Shown here piece by piece: positions 16,297 through 23,285 of a stretch of DNA of 32,039 nucleotides. The position numbers and the translations under genes were made by a program. Within the stretch, counting starts at the first letter, position 1. Each line of letters opens with the position of its first letter. The notes beneath the pieces are model-generated. The model was not told where the DNA came from and ran no database searches. It saw nothing but the letters and a program-made list of their open reading frames with translations. This DNA is from JANLQX01 sp031406385 (lineage in GTDB: Bacteria; Actinomycetota; Acidimicrobiia; Acidimicrobiales; JANYDT01). The DNA is taken from NCBI GenBank assembly GCA_031406385.1, contig JANOHI010000299.1:1-32039 (forward strand), written 5' to 3'.

Positions 16297-17136
16297 TTGA
16301 CGTCGCAGACCGTCCTTCCCGCCATGGCTCGCCGCGGAGGACTCACGAAACACCTCGTGGAAATCGGAGCGACCTTGCTCGTCGTTCTCGTACGTCGCAC
16401 AAGGTGCCGGGTCACCTATAACGATGGCTGGGTGCACAGCTACTCGGACCGTTCGGTCGTCCGAGAATCAATCGGCGGTCCGACGGTTGCGGGCATGATC
16501 GAGCACACCCGGACTTTGACCCTACCGCTCGTCACCATCGGAACGGGAGACGTCGTCATCGATGTCGGCGGAGGTATCGGCGAGGAGTGCTATTTGTTGT
16601 CCGAGCTGGTTGGACCCGAAGGGATTGTTCTCAGCATCGAAGCTCACCCGAACACCTACCGACTCCTCCAGAAGAACATCGTCGACAACCGTCTCTCCAA
16701 CGTGGAGGCGATCCACGCCGCCGCGACTTCTATCGACGGAGAGGTCACCATTGACGCTGAAACCACCGAGGAGAGTCTCACTCGTCGGATCGGCGAAGGC
16801 GGAGGAGATCACGGCCGAATCAAGGTTCCCGCACGAACAATCTCGTCTCTCATCCGTGAGAGAAACATCTCCAAGGTTCGACTGCTCAAGATGAACATCG
16901 AGGGCGCCGAGGTCGATGCGCTCATAGGGCTTGGAAGCGAGGCAATGCTGATCGAGAACGTTGCGATTTCATGCCACGACTTCCTCGCTGATCGAAACGG
17001 TGATGAGTCTTTGCGGACGAAGCACCGAGTCAGGGCGCTTCTCGCCGAGAGCGGCTTCGTTCTCGAAGAGCTTTCGAACTCCACCACGACATGGGGACGG
17101 GACTACGTCTACGGAACCCGAAGCGACGCGTCCTGA
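16297..17136 (+). CDS. FkbM-family methyltransferase
   Basis: SAM-dependent methyltransferase of the FkbM family, which usually O-methylates sugars or glycan-like substrates. The core includes GDVVIDVGGGIGEECYLLSELVG (motif I, about 85-107), VLSIEAHPNTYRLLQKNI (acidic residue binding the ribose), IRERNISKVRLLKMNIEGAEVDALIG (the FkbM signature 'k.DvEGaE', here MNIEGAE) and a C-terminal AESGFVLEEL. The annotated start is the TTG at 16297, the only standard codon in frame before the core. A perfect ribosome site 6 nt before the ATT at 16240 suggests that translation really begins there, adding 19 residues (ISRTHETDAVVERLKHRVR). The frame is closed upstream by TAG at 16195. The 3' end overlaps the convergent membrane-protein gene by 28 bp. 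Confidence 0.85.
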   Translation: MTSQTVLPAMARRGGLTKHLVEIGATLLVVLVRRTRCRVTYNDGWVHSYSDRSVVRESIGGPTVAGMIEHTRTLTLPLVTIGTGDVVIDVGGGIGEECYLLSELVGPEGIVLSIEAHPNTYRLLQKNIVDNRLSNVEAIHAAATSIDGEVTIDAETTEESLTRRIGEGGGDHGRIKVPARTISSLIRERNISKVRLLKMNIEGAEVDALIGLGSEAMLIENVAISCHDFLADRNGDESLRTKHRVRALLAESGFVLEELSNSTTTWGRDYVYGTRSDAS

Positions 17137-19250
17137 GACACAGCGTGGTCTTCCGGCATCGGTGACCGCTCGTCTTGGACCGTTCGAACGAAGAGATACA
17201 AACCGCCGAGAACGAGCCACAGGTATCCGACGACCAGGTGACGGGGATAGTAGATGTTCAGACGAAAAGACAGATAGATACCCAGGAATCCTCCGAGTGG
17301 CAGCACCAAGACCAGCGACGAACGGAGGAACGGGCGAATCCCCACCGGCCGACTGATGCGCCACGCGTTCGCGACGAACCATGCCCCGACCGAGGCCGCA
17401 CAGAAGAATCCGAAGCCATAGTTGGGATAGAGGGGTTCTGTCCGGCTGAGGTAGAGCATGTTGAAAATCTGATCCCGAAGCGCACCCCTGACCGATGGGT
17501 CCCATAGCCTCAATAGATCCCTTCGTGGTACCGCTACGGTGACATCGGAGACCTTCAACACCTGAATCACCCGAGCCCACCAGAAGTTGTGAGCAATACA
17601 CAACAGGATGCCAAGATTTCCGAGTACAACTGCCCGGACTATCGCAAAGCCGCGTATTCGCTGGACCACAACCACCGCAACAACAACCGCCATCGCCCCA
17701 AACGCGTTGTTCACCCGCACGAAGGTGCTCAATCCCAGGCAGAGGAGCCCAACGGTCCGCCCGGACCCCGGAGTAGAAAAGAAAAGGAAGGTCGCGGCGA
17801 AGACCAGTAGTGCCCAGGAGAAAGCTTCTATTAGGCCACTGAAGGCGTTCGCAGCCTGAGAATCAAACAACACCCATAAGGCGGCGCCAGCGAGCCCCGC
17901 GACCGGGCGCCACGCACCCAGCCGTTGCGCGACGCAGACGACAAGAAAGACAACCGCTGCGTAAACAAACCACATCGTCGCAGAGGCAATGAGGCGGTCG
18001 CGTTCGCCGAAAAGAATATGAAGCGCTGCGAACGCATATCGCCCACCCGGCTGGAAGAAATAGAGGTTCTCTCCTCCTCGGAGCGTGTGGTCCCGAACGA
18101 TCTCTCGAGCGAAGCTCTGGTACGCCAAGTTGTCGTCTCCGACGGAGCGATACACCATTTGCGAGAGCGGGAGGCGAGCAGAGAACGTCGTCTCGAAGCG
18201 AAGCACCAGCCCGAGAAAGGCAAGACTCAGTCCGTATCGCCGCTCCACTCGATTCAACGCCGGAGCGATCCAAAGAAACACAGTAAACGCGACAGCGGGT
18301 AACCAGAACGCAAGCGAGGGCGCACCGTTTCCGAGAACGCGCAAGTCGAGCGCCGTTAGAGCACCACCGAGGGCGAGCGTACCCAGGACTCGGCGCCGGC
18401 CCTCCCGAGTCGTCGCCGCCAGCGAGGTAGCGAACAGCACGCCAAGAAGCAGGACTGCCATCAACTCGCCTGCCCGAGTCACGACGAGGTCGGGGGTAGA
18501 ACGAACGGGCCGAACAAGGCGCCCGTCCGTCGTCTCGAGTCGCGCGAAGGCATACATGTCTGCGGGAGCACCGACCTGGATCAAACTCGGCCAGCTAAGC
18601 CGAACAACGATGTCGCCTCCGTTGTCGGGAATCGCCAGCGTTCCGACCTCGTCAAACGAGGATCCCTCAAACACTTTTCCAGCGGAAGTAACACGCGCAG
18701 TTCCGACGAACTTGAGGACAACGCCCGGCGGAAGGTCGCCTTCGGGTCTCCACGTGGCGGAAAATCGGGGCCGACGAGGATCCAGTGCTGGTCCCCGATA
18801 GTCGTTGTACCGCATTTCATTGAGGAAAGACAGATTCCAGTTCGTCTCAACGATCGACGCGATCGGGCTGGGGCTTCCGACATCGATTACCGAATCCAGT
18901 CTCGTCAAAGAGGTCGAGAAAGGCCGCTCAAAGGAGAAGCCGCACGTTCTCTCGACGTCGACGCGGGGGGAGCGCAAGCAAGTCCTCCACGATCCCGATT
19001 CTACGAAAGTCCCCGAAACGCGGAGAATGAGCAACAACAACGACACGACGAGGAGCCGCTTGCACATTCGGCTCGAAAGGCGGCTGGCTAGGGCTGGAAC
19101 GACGAGAGCGCAAAACAGCAGCGCAACAAGACTCGGAAGTGTGGCGATCGGCAATCCGCCGAACACGTTTGAACGTGTCGGAACCATGAAGGTGACAACG
19201 ACGAGCAGCGATAGAGAGTGTCGTAAGGAGAAACGGATGGTGGTCTTCAT
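17109..19250 (-). CDS. Large membrane protein with extracytoplasmic insert, possible GT-C glycosyltransferase
   Basis: The product is 713 residues. One or two hydrophobic segments at 11-85 are followed by a soluble, beta-rich domain (about 88-255), including WNLSFLNEMRYNDYRGP, VLKFVGTARVTSAGKVFEGSSFDEVGTLAIPDNGGDIVVRLSWP and DMYAFARLETTDG. About 11 more membrane segments occupy 260-690. The insert looks like a jelly-roll or lectin-like domain facing outside. The second membrane part begins with SQMVYRSVGDDNLAYQSFAREIV, where an Asp-Asp pair sits in the first long outer loop, as in GT-C glycosyltransferases. The ATG overlaps the stop of the upstream GT2 gene as ATGA. A pairing of a polyprenyl-phosphate sugar synthase (GT2) with a GT-C enzyme that uses its product is a known arrangement and the best explanation here. 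Confidence 0.72.
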   Translation of the reverse strand: MKTTIRFSLRHSLSLLVVVTFMVPTRSNVFGGLPIATLPSLVALLFCALVVPALASRLSSRMCKRLLVVSLLLLILRVSGTFVESGSWRTCLRSPRVDVERTCGFSFERPFSTSLTRLDSVIDVGSPSPIASIVETNWNLSFLNEMRYNDYRGPALDPRRPRFSATWRPEGDLPPGVVLKFVGTARVTSAGKVFEGSSFDEVGTLAIPDNGGDIVVRLSWPSLIQVGAPADMYAFARLETTDGRLVRPVRSTPDLVVTRAGELMAVLLLGVLFATSLAATTREGRRRVLGTLALGGALTALDLRVLGNGAPSLAFWLPAVAFTVFLWIAPALNRVERRYGLSLAFLGLVLRFETTFSARLPLSQMVYRSVGDDNLAYQSFAREIVRDHTLRGGENLYFFQPGGRYAFAALHILFGERDRLIASATMWFVYAAVVFLVVCVAQRLGAWRPVAGLAGAALWVLFDSQAANAFSGLIEAFSWALLVFAATFLFFSTPGSGRTVGLLCLGLSTFVRVNNAFGAMAVVVAVVVVQRIRGFAIVRAVVLGNLGILLCIAHNFWWARVIQVLKVSDVTVAVPRRDLLRLWDPSVRGALRDQIFNMLYLSRTEPLYPNYGFGFFCAASVGAWFVANAWRISRPVGIRPFLRSSLVLVLPLGGFLGIYLSFRLNIYYPRHLVVGYLWLVLGGLYLFVRTVQDERSPMPEDHAVSQDASLRVP

Positions 19251-20005
19251 CCTTTGGCCTCAAGGGTCGGCATAACGAAGGCTCCGGGCGGGCGCCGATG
19301 AAGCCTGGCTGTGAGAACCTTGCCAATCATGAGGAGGCCGAGCGACATCGCCTGCCGGAAGTCACCAGTAACTGAGGACGTTCCGACTCTCGGCATGTAG
19401 TTCACCGGCACTTGGACGAAAGGGACGCGACGGCGGACGGTTGCCATGAGGAGCTCCAACCCAAACGCCGATCCGTCAGTTGTAGCAATCGAACAGGTCT
19501 CATCCCAGACGCTGATGTGAAAGACCCGAAAAGTGCACCCTACGTCGGAAAGGTACGAAGTGTTGAAGAGAACTTCGATGAGCTTCGCAACAAACCAGTT
19601 TCCCCATTTTAGGAACAAACCCATGTTCGCCCCATCCCAGATAAAGGAGTTCACGGTACGACTCCCGAGAACGACGGGAACGTCGTGAAGGAAGGGGAGC
19701 AACTTCGCAAGATCGGAGGGACGGAAAGTTCCATCCGGCTCACAGAGCACCACAAACTCGCAACCGAGGCTCTTCGCCTCGGCAACGCCACGTTTGATGG
19801 CCGCACCGTAACCTTGACCTGGTTCGAGCACTTCAATAGCAGGAGTCTCGGTGATCTCGTCTGACGTGCCGTGAGCGGCATTGTTGTTCACCACGATGAT
19901 GAAGTCGACCGCTTGATCTTGGGCGAAGTCGAGAACGCACTGGCGGATGCTGTCCCTTTCGTTGTACGTCGGCAACACGACACCGATCGTTTTCCCTTCC
20001 CACAT
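19247..20005 (-). CDS. Glycosyltransferase family 2 (dolichol-phosphate-sugar-synthase-like)
   Basis: GT-A fold inverting glycosyltransferase, 252 residues. IGVVLPTYNERDSIRQCVLDF (about 7-27) opens the nucleotide-binding domain, IEVLEPGQGYGAAIKRGVAEAKSLG is the segment typical of DPM1-like enzymes, and FVVLCEPDGTFRPSDLAKLLP carries the metal-binding acidic motif (D91). Later PVVLGSRTV and SDVGCTFRVFHISVW complete the family pattern. Family members transfer a sugar from UDP- or GDP-sugar to a polyprenyl phosphate in the cytosolic leaflet, without a membrane anchor in this case. The ATG at 20005 has GAAGGGG 8 nt upstream. The next gene overlaps by 4 bp (ATGA), so both are coupled, with the membrane protein the likely user of the lipid-linked sugar. 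Confidence 0.88.
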   Translation of the reverse strand: MWEGKTIGVVLPTYNERDSIRQCVLDFAQDQAVDFIIVVNNNAAHGTSDEITETPAIEVLEPGQGYGAAIKRGVAEAKSLGCEFVVLCEPDGTFRPSDLAKLLPFLHDVPVVLGSRTVNSFIWDGANMGLFLKWGNWFVAKLIEVLFNTSYLSDVGCTFRVFHISVWDETCSIATTDGSAFGLELLMATVRRRVPFVQVPVNYMPRVGTSSVTGDFRQAMSLGLLMIGKVLTARLHRRPPGAFVMPTLEAKG

Positions 20006-20292
20006 CAGCAAAACCCCTTCCCGGAGAGATTGAGGCTCGCACAAGAACCCCGATGCCTTGAGCAGGTCAGCGAGCGACGTGGCGCGAGTTCTGGGAGCTT
20101 GCGGTCGATGTCAAGGGTGATCTGGCGACCCAAGTTCTGCGATCCGATCCATGCGTAGCACCTGGCCCAAAGTTCAACGGTGGTCGGTGCTGCAGGCAAC
20201 GTGGGCTCGAGGTACTTCGCAATCGCATTCCACACGAACTGCCGGTCAGGTCGAGGAGGGAAACGAGTCTCGAAGTACGGCGTCGACTGCAA
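20006..20292 (-). pseudogene. Possible remnant of a class I methyltransferase gene
   Basis: The minus-strand frame from a TTG at 20292 (AAAAGG 7-8 nt upstream) reads like the beginning of a polysaccharide-locus methyltransferase: STPYFETRFPPRPDRQFVWNAIAKYLEP, then TVELWARCYAWIGSQNLGRQITLDIDRKLPEL. The motif I region is damaged (VELWARCYAW where 'vELGaGyG.w' is expected). After about residue 68 the frame loses sense, while another frame reads SLADLLKASGFLCEPQSLREG, which resembles a methyltransferase C-terminus and runs in frame into the GT2 gene. This suggests a gene shortened by an internal deletion or frameshift. It could also be a functional short protein; confidence is low. Confidence 0.35.
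20014..20020 (-). promoter_or_regulatory. Ribosome binding site of the GT2 gene
   Basis: GAAGGGG on the minus strand lies 8 nt before the ATG at 20005 and selects it over the earlier TTG at 20044 in the same frame. Confidence 0.6.
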
Positions 20293-20373
20293 CGAGCGAC
20301 CTTTTCGGGAAGAATGAAGCGCCGATCATATGCCGCCGATCTTCGGGTTCCCGTTCAACGGCGAGTTGGGGAG

Positions 20374-20379
20374 TATTCT
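20374..20379 (+). promoter_or_regulatory. Candidate -10 box of the surface-protein gene
   Basis: TATTCT stands out in GC-rich surroundings about 47 nt before the GTG at 20427. No clear -35 box at the usual spacing. Confidence 0.35.
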
Positions 20380-20426
20380 CGTTTCGTGGCCAAAACGGCC
20401 AGCCCCGGCGGGTGAAAGGAAGCAAC

Positions 20427-21443
20427 GTGCCGAACAGCAACGATGACGAAGCCCTCATGCTTCGCGAACTGGTCGACCGGCAGTCGAAGGTCATCGAAGA
20501 GATGCACGACCGGCTCGAAGCCCTTGAACGACGGAACAGCGAGGCTCTCTTCGTCAGTTCCACCGAAGCTCTGGATGGCCTGGAACCCCAGGTGTCGCGT
20601 CGCAAGCTCCTGTTCGGCGCGATGGCCGCTGCCGCTGGCGCGGCAATCGCTATTGACGCATCTCCTGCTGCGGCGCTCACCGGCCAGAACGTGGTCCTGG
20701 GTGCATCGAACGACGCGAACCTGACGACCTCCCTGACAAACACTGCCGCTTCCACGCCGGCGGCAGTGTTGTCGGTCACAAACGGGGCGACCGGCTCAGC
20801 GATCGTTGCGACGGGTACGTCCGAGGGCATCAATGGAACCGGCGGCGGAGCGGATACGGCGGCGGGAGTCGCCGGCACCGCAGCTTCGGGATATGGCCTC
20901 TACGGCGCTTCAACCTCCGGCTACGCCATTTTCGCCGGAGGCAACGGGCGAATCGGGCTCGGCTCGCACCTTGCTGCCGGACCGCCGATCTCTGGTAGCT
21001 ACGCCGCCGGTGACCTGGTTCGCGACGCAGGTGGCAACACGTTTTCGTGCGTTACGGCTGGTTCACCAGGAGTGTGGCGCAAGGTTGCCGGGCCGGCAAG
21101 CGCAGGGGCGTTCCATTTCCTCACGCCGGCCCGGCGCGTCATCGACACACGGAACGACGGCGGACTTCTGACGAATTCGTTTCGAACGGTCCCGCTCGCA
21201 CCGTGGGTGCCTGCGAACGCCTTGGCGATTGCCGCAAACTTGACGGTGATCCACACGAACTCCTATGGGTGGGGAACCTTGTACTCACCCGCCACCGGAC
21301 CGGGTGGATCTTCGATCAACTGGGACCACCCAGCGGCGACGATCGCAAACTTTGCGATGTCGCCCATTTCCGGTCAATCGGTCAACATGAGGATCGATGG
21401 CACGGCGAACTTCATCATCGACGTGATCGGATACTTCCTCTAA
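20427..21443 (+). CDS. Coiled-coil, Tat-targeted surface protein with C-terminal 'VIDTR/IIDVIGYF' domain
   Basis: The product is 338 residues. Residues ~8-40 (LMLRELVDRQSKVIEEMHDR then LEALERRNSE) form a coiled coil. It is followed by a twin-arginine motif, SRRKLLFG (57-64), and a hydrophobic stretch ending in ASPAAAL. The mature part is low-complexity and rich in Ala, Gly, Thr and Ser (about 85-200), with repeats such as VAGTAASGYGLYGASTSGYAIFAGGNG. The C-terminal ~100 residues (from RRVIDTRNDGG to IIDVIGYFL) match a domain I know from secreted actinobacterial proteins, where it is usually found with adhesin- or enzyme-like modules. The GTG at 20427 is supported by GAAAGGAAG at 4 nt; the frame open upstream to 20151 has no sense. 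Its role is unknown; it may be a cell-surface or pilus-like partner of the glycan. Confidence 0.82.
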   Translation: MPNSNDDEALMLRELVDRQSKVIEEMHDRLEALERRNSEALFVSSTEALDGLEPQVSRRKLLFGAMAAAAGAAIAIDASPAAALTGQNVVLGASNDANLTTSLTNTAASTPAAVLSVTNGATGSAIVATGTSEGINGTGGGADTAAGVAGTAASGYGLYGASTSGYAIFAGGNGRIGLGSHLAAGPPISGSYAAGDLVRDAGGNTFSCVTAGSPGVWRKVAGPASAGAFHFLTPARRVIDTRNDGGLLTNSFRTVPLAPWVPANALAIAANLTVIHTNSYGWGTLYSPATGPGGSSINWDHPAATIANFAMSPISGQSVNMRIDGTANFIIDVIGYFL

Positions 21444-21579
21444 TAAAATCCCACCTAGGGAGAGGACCGTCAGATTGAGAGGAGCCGGACACGGTCGTGG
21501 TCGAAACGGATCAGTTGAAGCTGCGTGGCCGGATGCGACGCCGCCCGATGTCACGCTTAAGGTGTGAGATCCGTCCCGT

Positions 21580-21605
21580 CTGAGCGAAAGTGCAATTTCG
21601 CTCAG
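21580..21605. terminator. Hairpin between convergent genes
   Basis: CTGAGCGAAA (21580-21589) pairs perfectly with TTTCGCTCAG (21596-21605) around a 6-nt loop. It lies between the end of the surface-protein gene (21443) and the end of the convergent methyltransferase-like gene (21628), so it probably terminates from both sides. Confidence 0.65.
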
Positions 21606-21627
21606 GGGAAGAGCCTGACTGCATCTG

Positions 21628-22515
21628 TCAATTCTCGTCTCGGTGGTACGAGCGCTTGTTCAGGAACGAGTACTCCCAGAGGTGGTAGTACCCGGCCACG
21701 CGAGCCCGGATTGGGGGTGGCAGTCGCATGGCCCACGCACGCAGTCCGCCACGATCACCGGTGCCAGCACCCTCCCATTTCGCGACATAGTCGCTCTGCA
21801 GGGGTGCGGTTGCAAAAGGCCGCAGGCCTTCGATCCTGATCGCTTCCAGCGCCATCATCACTGGACGCTTCGATCGGAGTCCGACGCGTCGACCAACAAC
21901 GAGCGGATCGGAGACTCGCCTTGTCCGCACGAGCGGCGTCGACTCTACGGCGGGAAATCGCGCCTCCAGAAACACAACCTTCTTGATGGCAAAGCCATTC
22001 TCCGGGCTGAAGATGCGAAACATGAGCTCGGGGCTGAATTGGTAGAAGCCATGGCCGCAGAGGTTGTTCGCAGGTGTTGTCAAGAAAATCGACCCACCCA
22101 CCTTGAGTGCAGTCATCAGGCTCGCGATGGCCACCGGAAAGTTGAACACGTGTTCCAGCGTGCCCGCTTCGATGACTGCATCGAACTGCTCGGTTAGATC
22201 GCTGGGCAGGGGCTGGTTGAGGTCGTGCACGTAGTTCGCACCGTCGTAGGCCGAATGGTCGACCGTGGTCACCGAGGTAGCGCCGAGGCACTCGCGAAGG
22301 AAATCATCGGCGAAGTCACCTATGCGATAGTTCTCCAGCCGGGAGCTTTCCGGTTGTCCGGTGACCCCCGCCAGCCAATGCGAACGCAAGTCGCTCAGCT
22401 CGTCGGGCCGAAGAACCAGGTTCAGTCGCCCAACGGTGAGAACTCGGTCGAATGCGACGCCGCGCGCCCGCGCGCGGCAAAGCGCTCTTGCATCATGTCC
22501 CAGTAACGCCACCAC
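21628..22515 (-). CDS. SAM-dependent methyltransferase-like protein, probably frameshifted near its 5' end
   Basis: The 295-residue frame contains FDRVLTVGRLNLVLRPDEL, DFADDFLRECLGATSVTTVDHSAYDGANYVHDLNQPL, FDAVIEAGTLEHVFNFPVAIASLMTALKVGGSIFLTTPANN and GHGFYQFSPELMFRIFSPENGF. Together these are a class I methyltransferase acting in a glycan pathway, with an unusual N-terminal part. The first ~20 residues (MVALLGHDARALCRARARG) do not look like protein. Another minus-strand frame starting at GTG 22529 reads VSAEAWWRYWDMMQERFAARGRA and would join the main frame with a 1-2 nt shift inside the GC-repeat at 22459-22477. The true gene is therefore probably 21628-22529 with a frameshift, real or a sequencing error. 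The C-terminus (WEYSFLNKRSYHRDEN) is intact. Confidence 0.75.
   Translation of the reverse strand: MVALLGHDARALCRARARGVAFDRVLTVGRLNLVLRPDELSDLRSHWLAGVTGQPESSRLENYRIGDFADDFLRECLGATSVTTVDHSAYDGANYVHDLNQPLPSDLTEQFDAVIEAGTLEHVFNFPVAIASLMTALKVGGSIFLTTPANNLCGHGFYQFSPELMFRIFSPENGFAIKKVVFLEARFPAVESTPLVRTRRVSDPLVVGRRVGLRSKRPVMMALEAIRIEGLRPFATAPLQSDYVAKWEGAGTGDRGGLRAWAMRLPPPIRARVAGYYHLWEYSFLNKRSYHRDEN
22459..22477. repeat. GC-alternating tract at the putative frameshift
   Basis: An almost pure run of alternating G and C (CGCGCG, CCCG, CGCGCGG). Dinucleotide slippage here, in the genome or in sequencing, would explain the broken reading frame of the methyltransferase-like gene. Confidence 0.5.
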
Positions 22516-22543
22516 GCCTCCGCACTCACTGTGCCAACGCCAC

Positions 22544-22819
22544 TCAAACGTTGTGTGGCAACGTGTGGAATGTTACTTGATCACGGTCGCTCATCGAGGT
22601 CGCCGACATTGGCCAATCGGCCCTGTCCAGTCCCTTCATCTCTGCGAACATAGCGTCGACATCACGTTCATTCGAGACACCGGCGAGCAATGTCGAAGCG
22701 GCTTCGCCCGACACAAGCCAACGGTCAGGCGATCGCGCCGCTCGGCGGGCGGCGGAGGCGTCGTCCTGCTCGTCGCCCTCGCACCCGTCAGCACCCTGGA
22801 TCGGTGGCGGCGCGGTCAT
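22544..22819 (-). CDS. Small acidic hypothetical protein (91 residues), doubtful
   Basis: The minus-strand frame from the ATG at 22819 ends 14 nt before the putative true start (22529) of the methyltransferase-like gene. The product is acidic and Ala-rich, without signal peptide or membrane segment (for example DVDAMFAEMKGLDRADWPM). No ribosome site is visible. I cannot link it to a family. It is kept only because of its position directly upstream and its acceptable codon use. Confidence 0.25.
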   Translation of the reverse strand: MTAPPPIQGADGCEGDEQDDASAARRAARSPDRWLVSGEAASTLLAGVSNERDVDAMFAEMKGLDRADWPMSATSMSDRDQVTFHTLPHNV

Positions 22820-22933
22820 GGTGACGGGATCGCGAGAACCCTGCCCTCGCTTCGGCCTTGCTCATTATGGCCACCGAACCCTTGGCGGAGAAATCGTCTT
22901 TCGCCCACAATTCGTGCCGTTCGTTGGATTGCT

Positions 22934-22961
22934 CGCCGTGTGGGCAGCAGCACACACGGCG
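22934..22961. repeat. Perfect 9-bp inverted repeat
   Basis: CGCCGTGTG (22934-22942) pairs with CACACGGCG (22953-22961) around a 10-nt loop, in the gene-poor stretch. It is not adjacent to any sure gene end. Confidence 0.5.
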
Positions 22962-23285
22962 TCCGGTCCTCCAGACTGGCCACGCGGCGTACTGGGAACA
23001 CGACTTCGATCACGTCTATACGTGAGTCTCTAGCTGCGCGGCGCTTGCGGGACTGGAGAGCGGGTCGAGATCGTCGGCACGCCCGCTACGGACTCGGCGA
23101 ACTGGGGGGATGCATCGGGAGACGCCTCGGGGGCCGGCTCTCGAACCGCAGAGGAGCGACCGCCAGACTGCCGAAGTTGGGGCTCGCCTGATTGGGGGGC
23201 TGGCTCACGCATGGCTCACAGTGTACGCGGGCAAGACCGCAGCGGTCGTTTCTGCGTGTCGCGCTCAGTCGGTGTCCGTGGGATC

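Larger units (their letters stand above)
22530..23285. other. 756-bp region without a convincing gene
   Basis: Several open frames cross this stretch on both strands, but all are rich in Arg, Pro and Ser as expected of shadow frames, and none has a domain or a good ribosome site. It contains the doubtful 91-residue frame at 22544-22819, a 9-bp hairpin at 22934-22961 and a 6-bp inverted repeat, TCACGT/ACGTGA, at 23010-23025. A decayed gene is possible. The promoter of the rightward operon starting at 23286 should lie at its right end. Confidence 0.5.

Noticed and set aside
22816..23033. Two short opposing frames (65 and 71 residues)
   Set aside because: They overlap each other, lack ribosome sites and show no recognisable motif.
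22361..23191. 276-residue plus-strand open frame
   Set aside because: Very rich in Arg and Ser, no domain or ribosome site, and it overlaps the methyltransferase-like gene on the other strand; typical shadow frame in GC-rich DNA.
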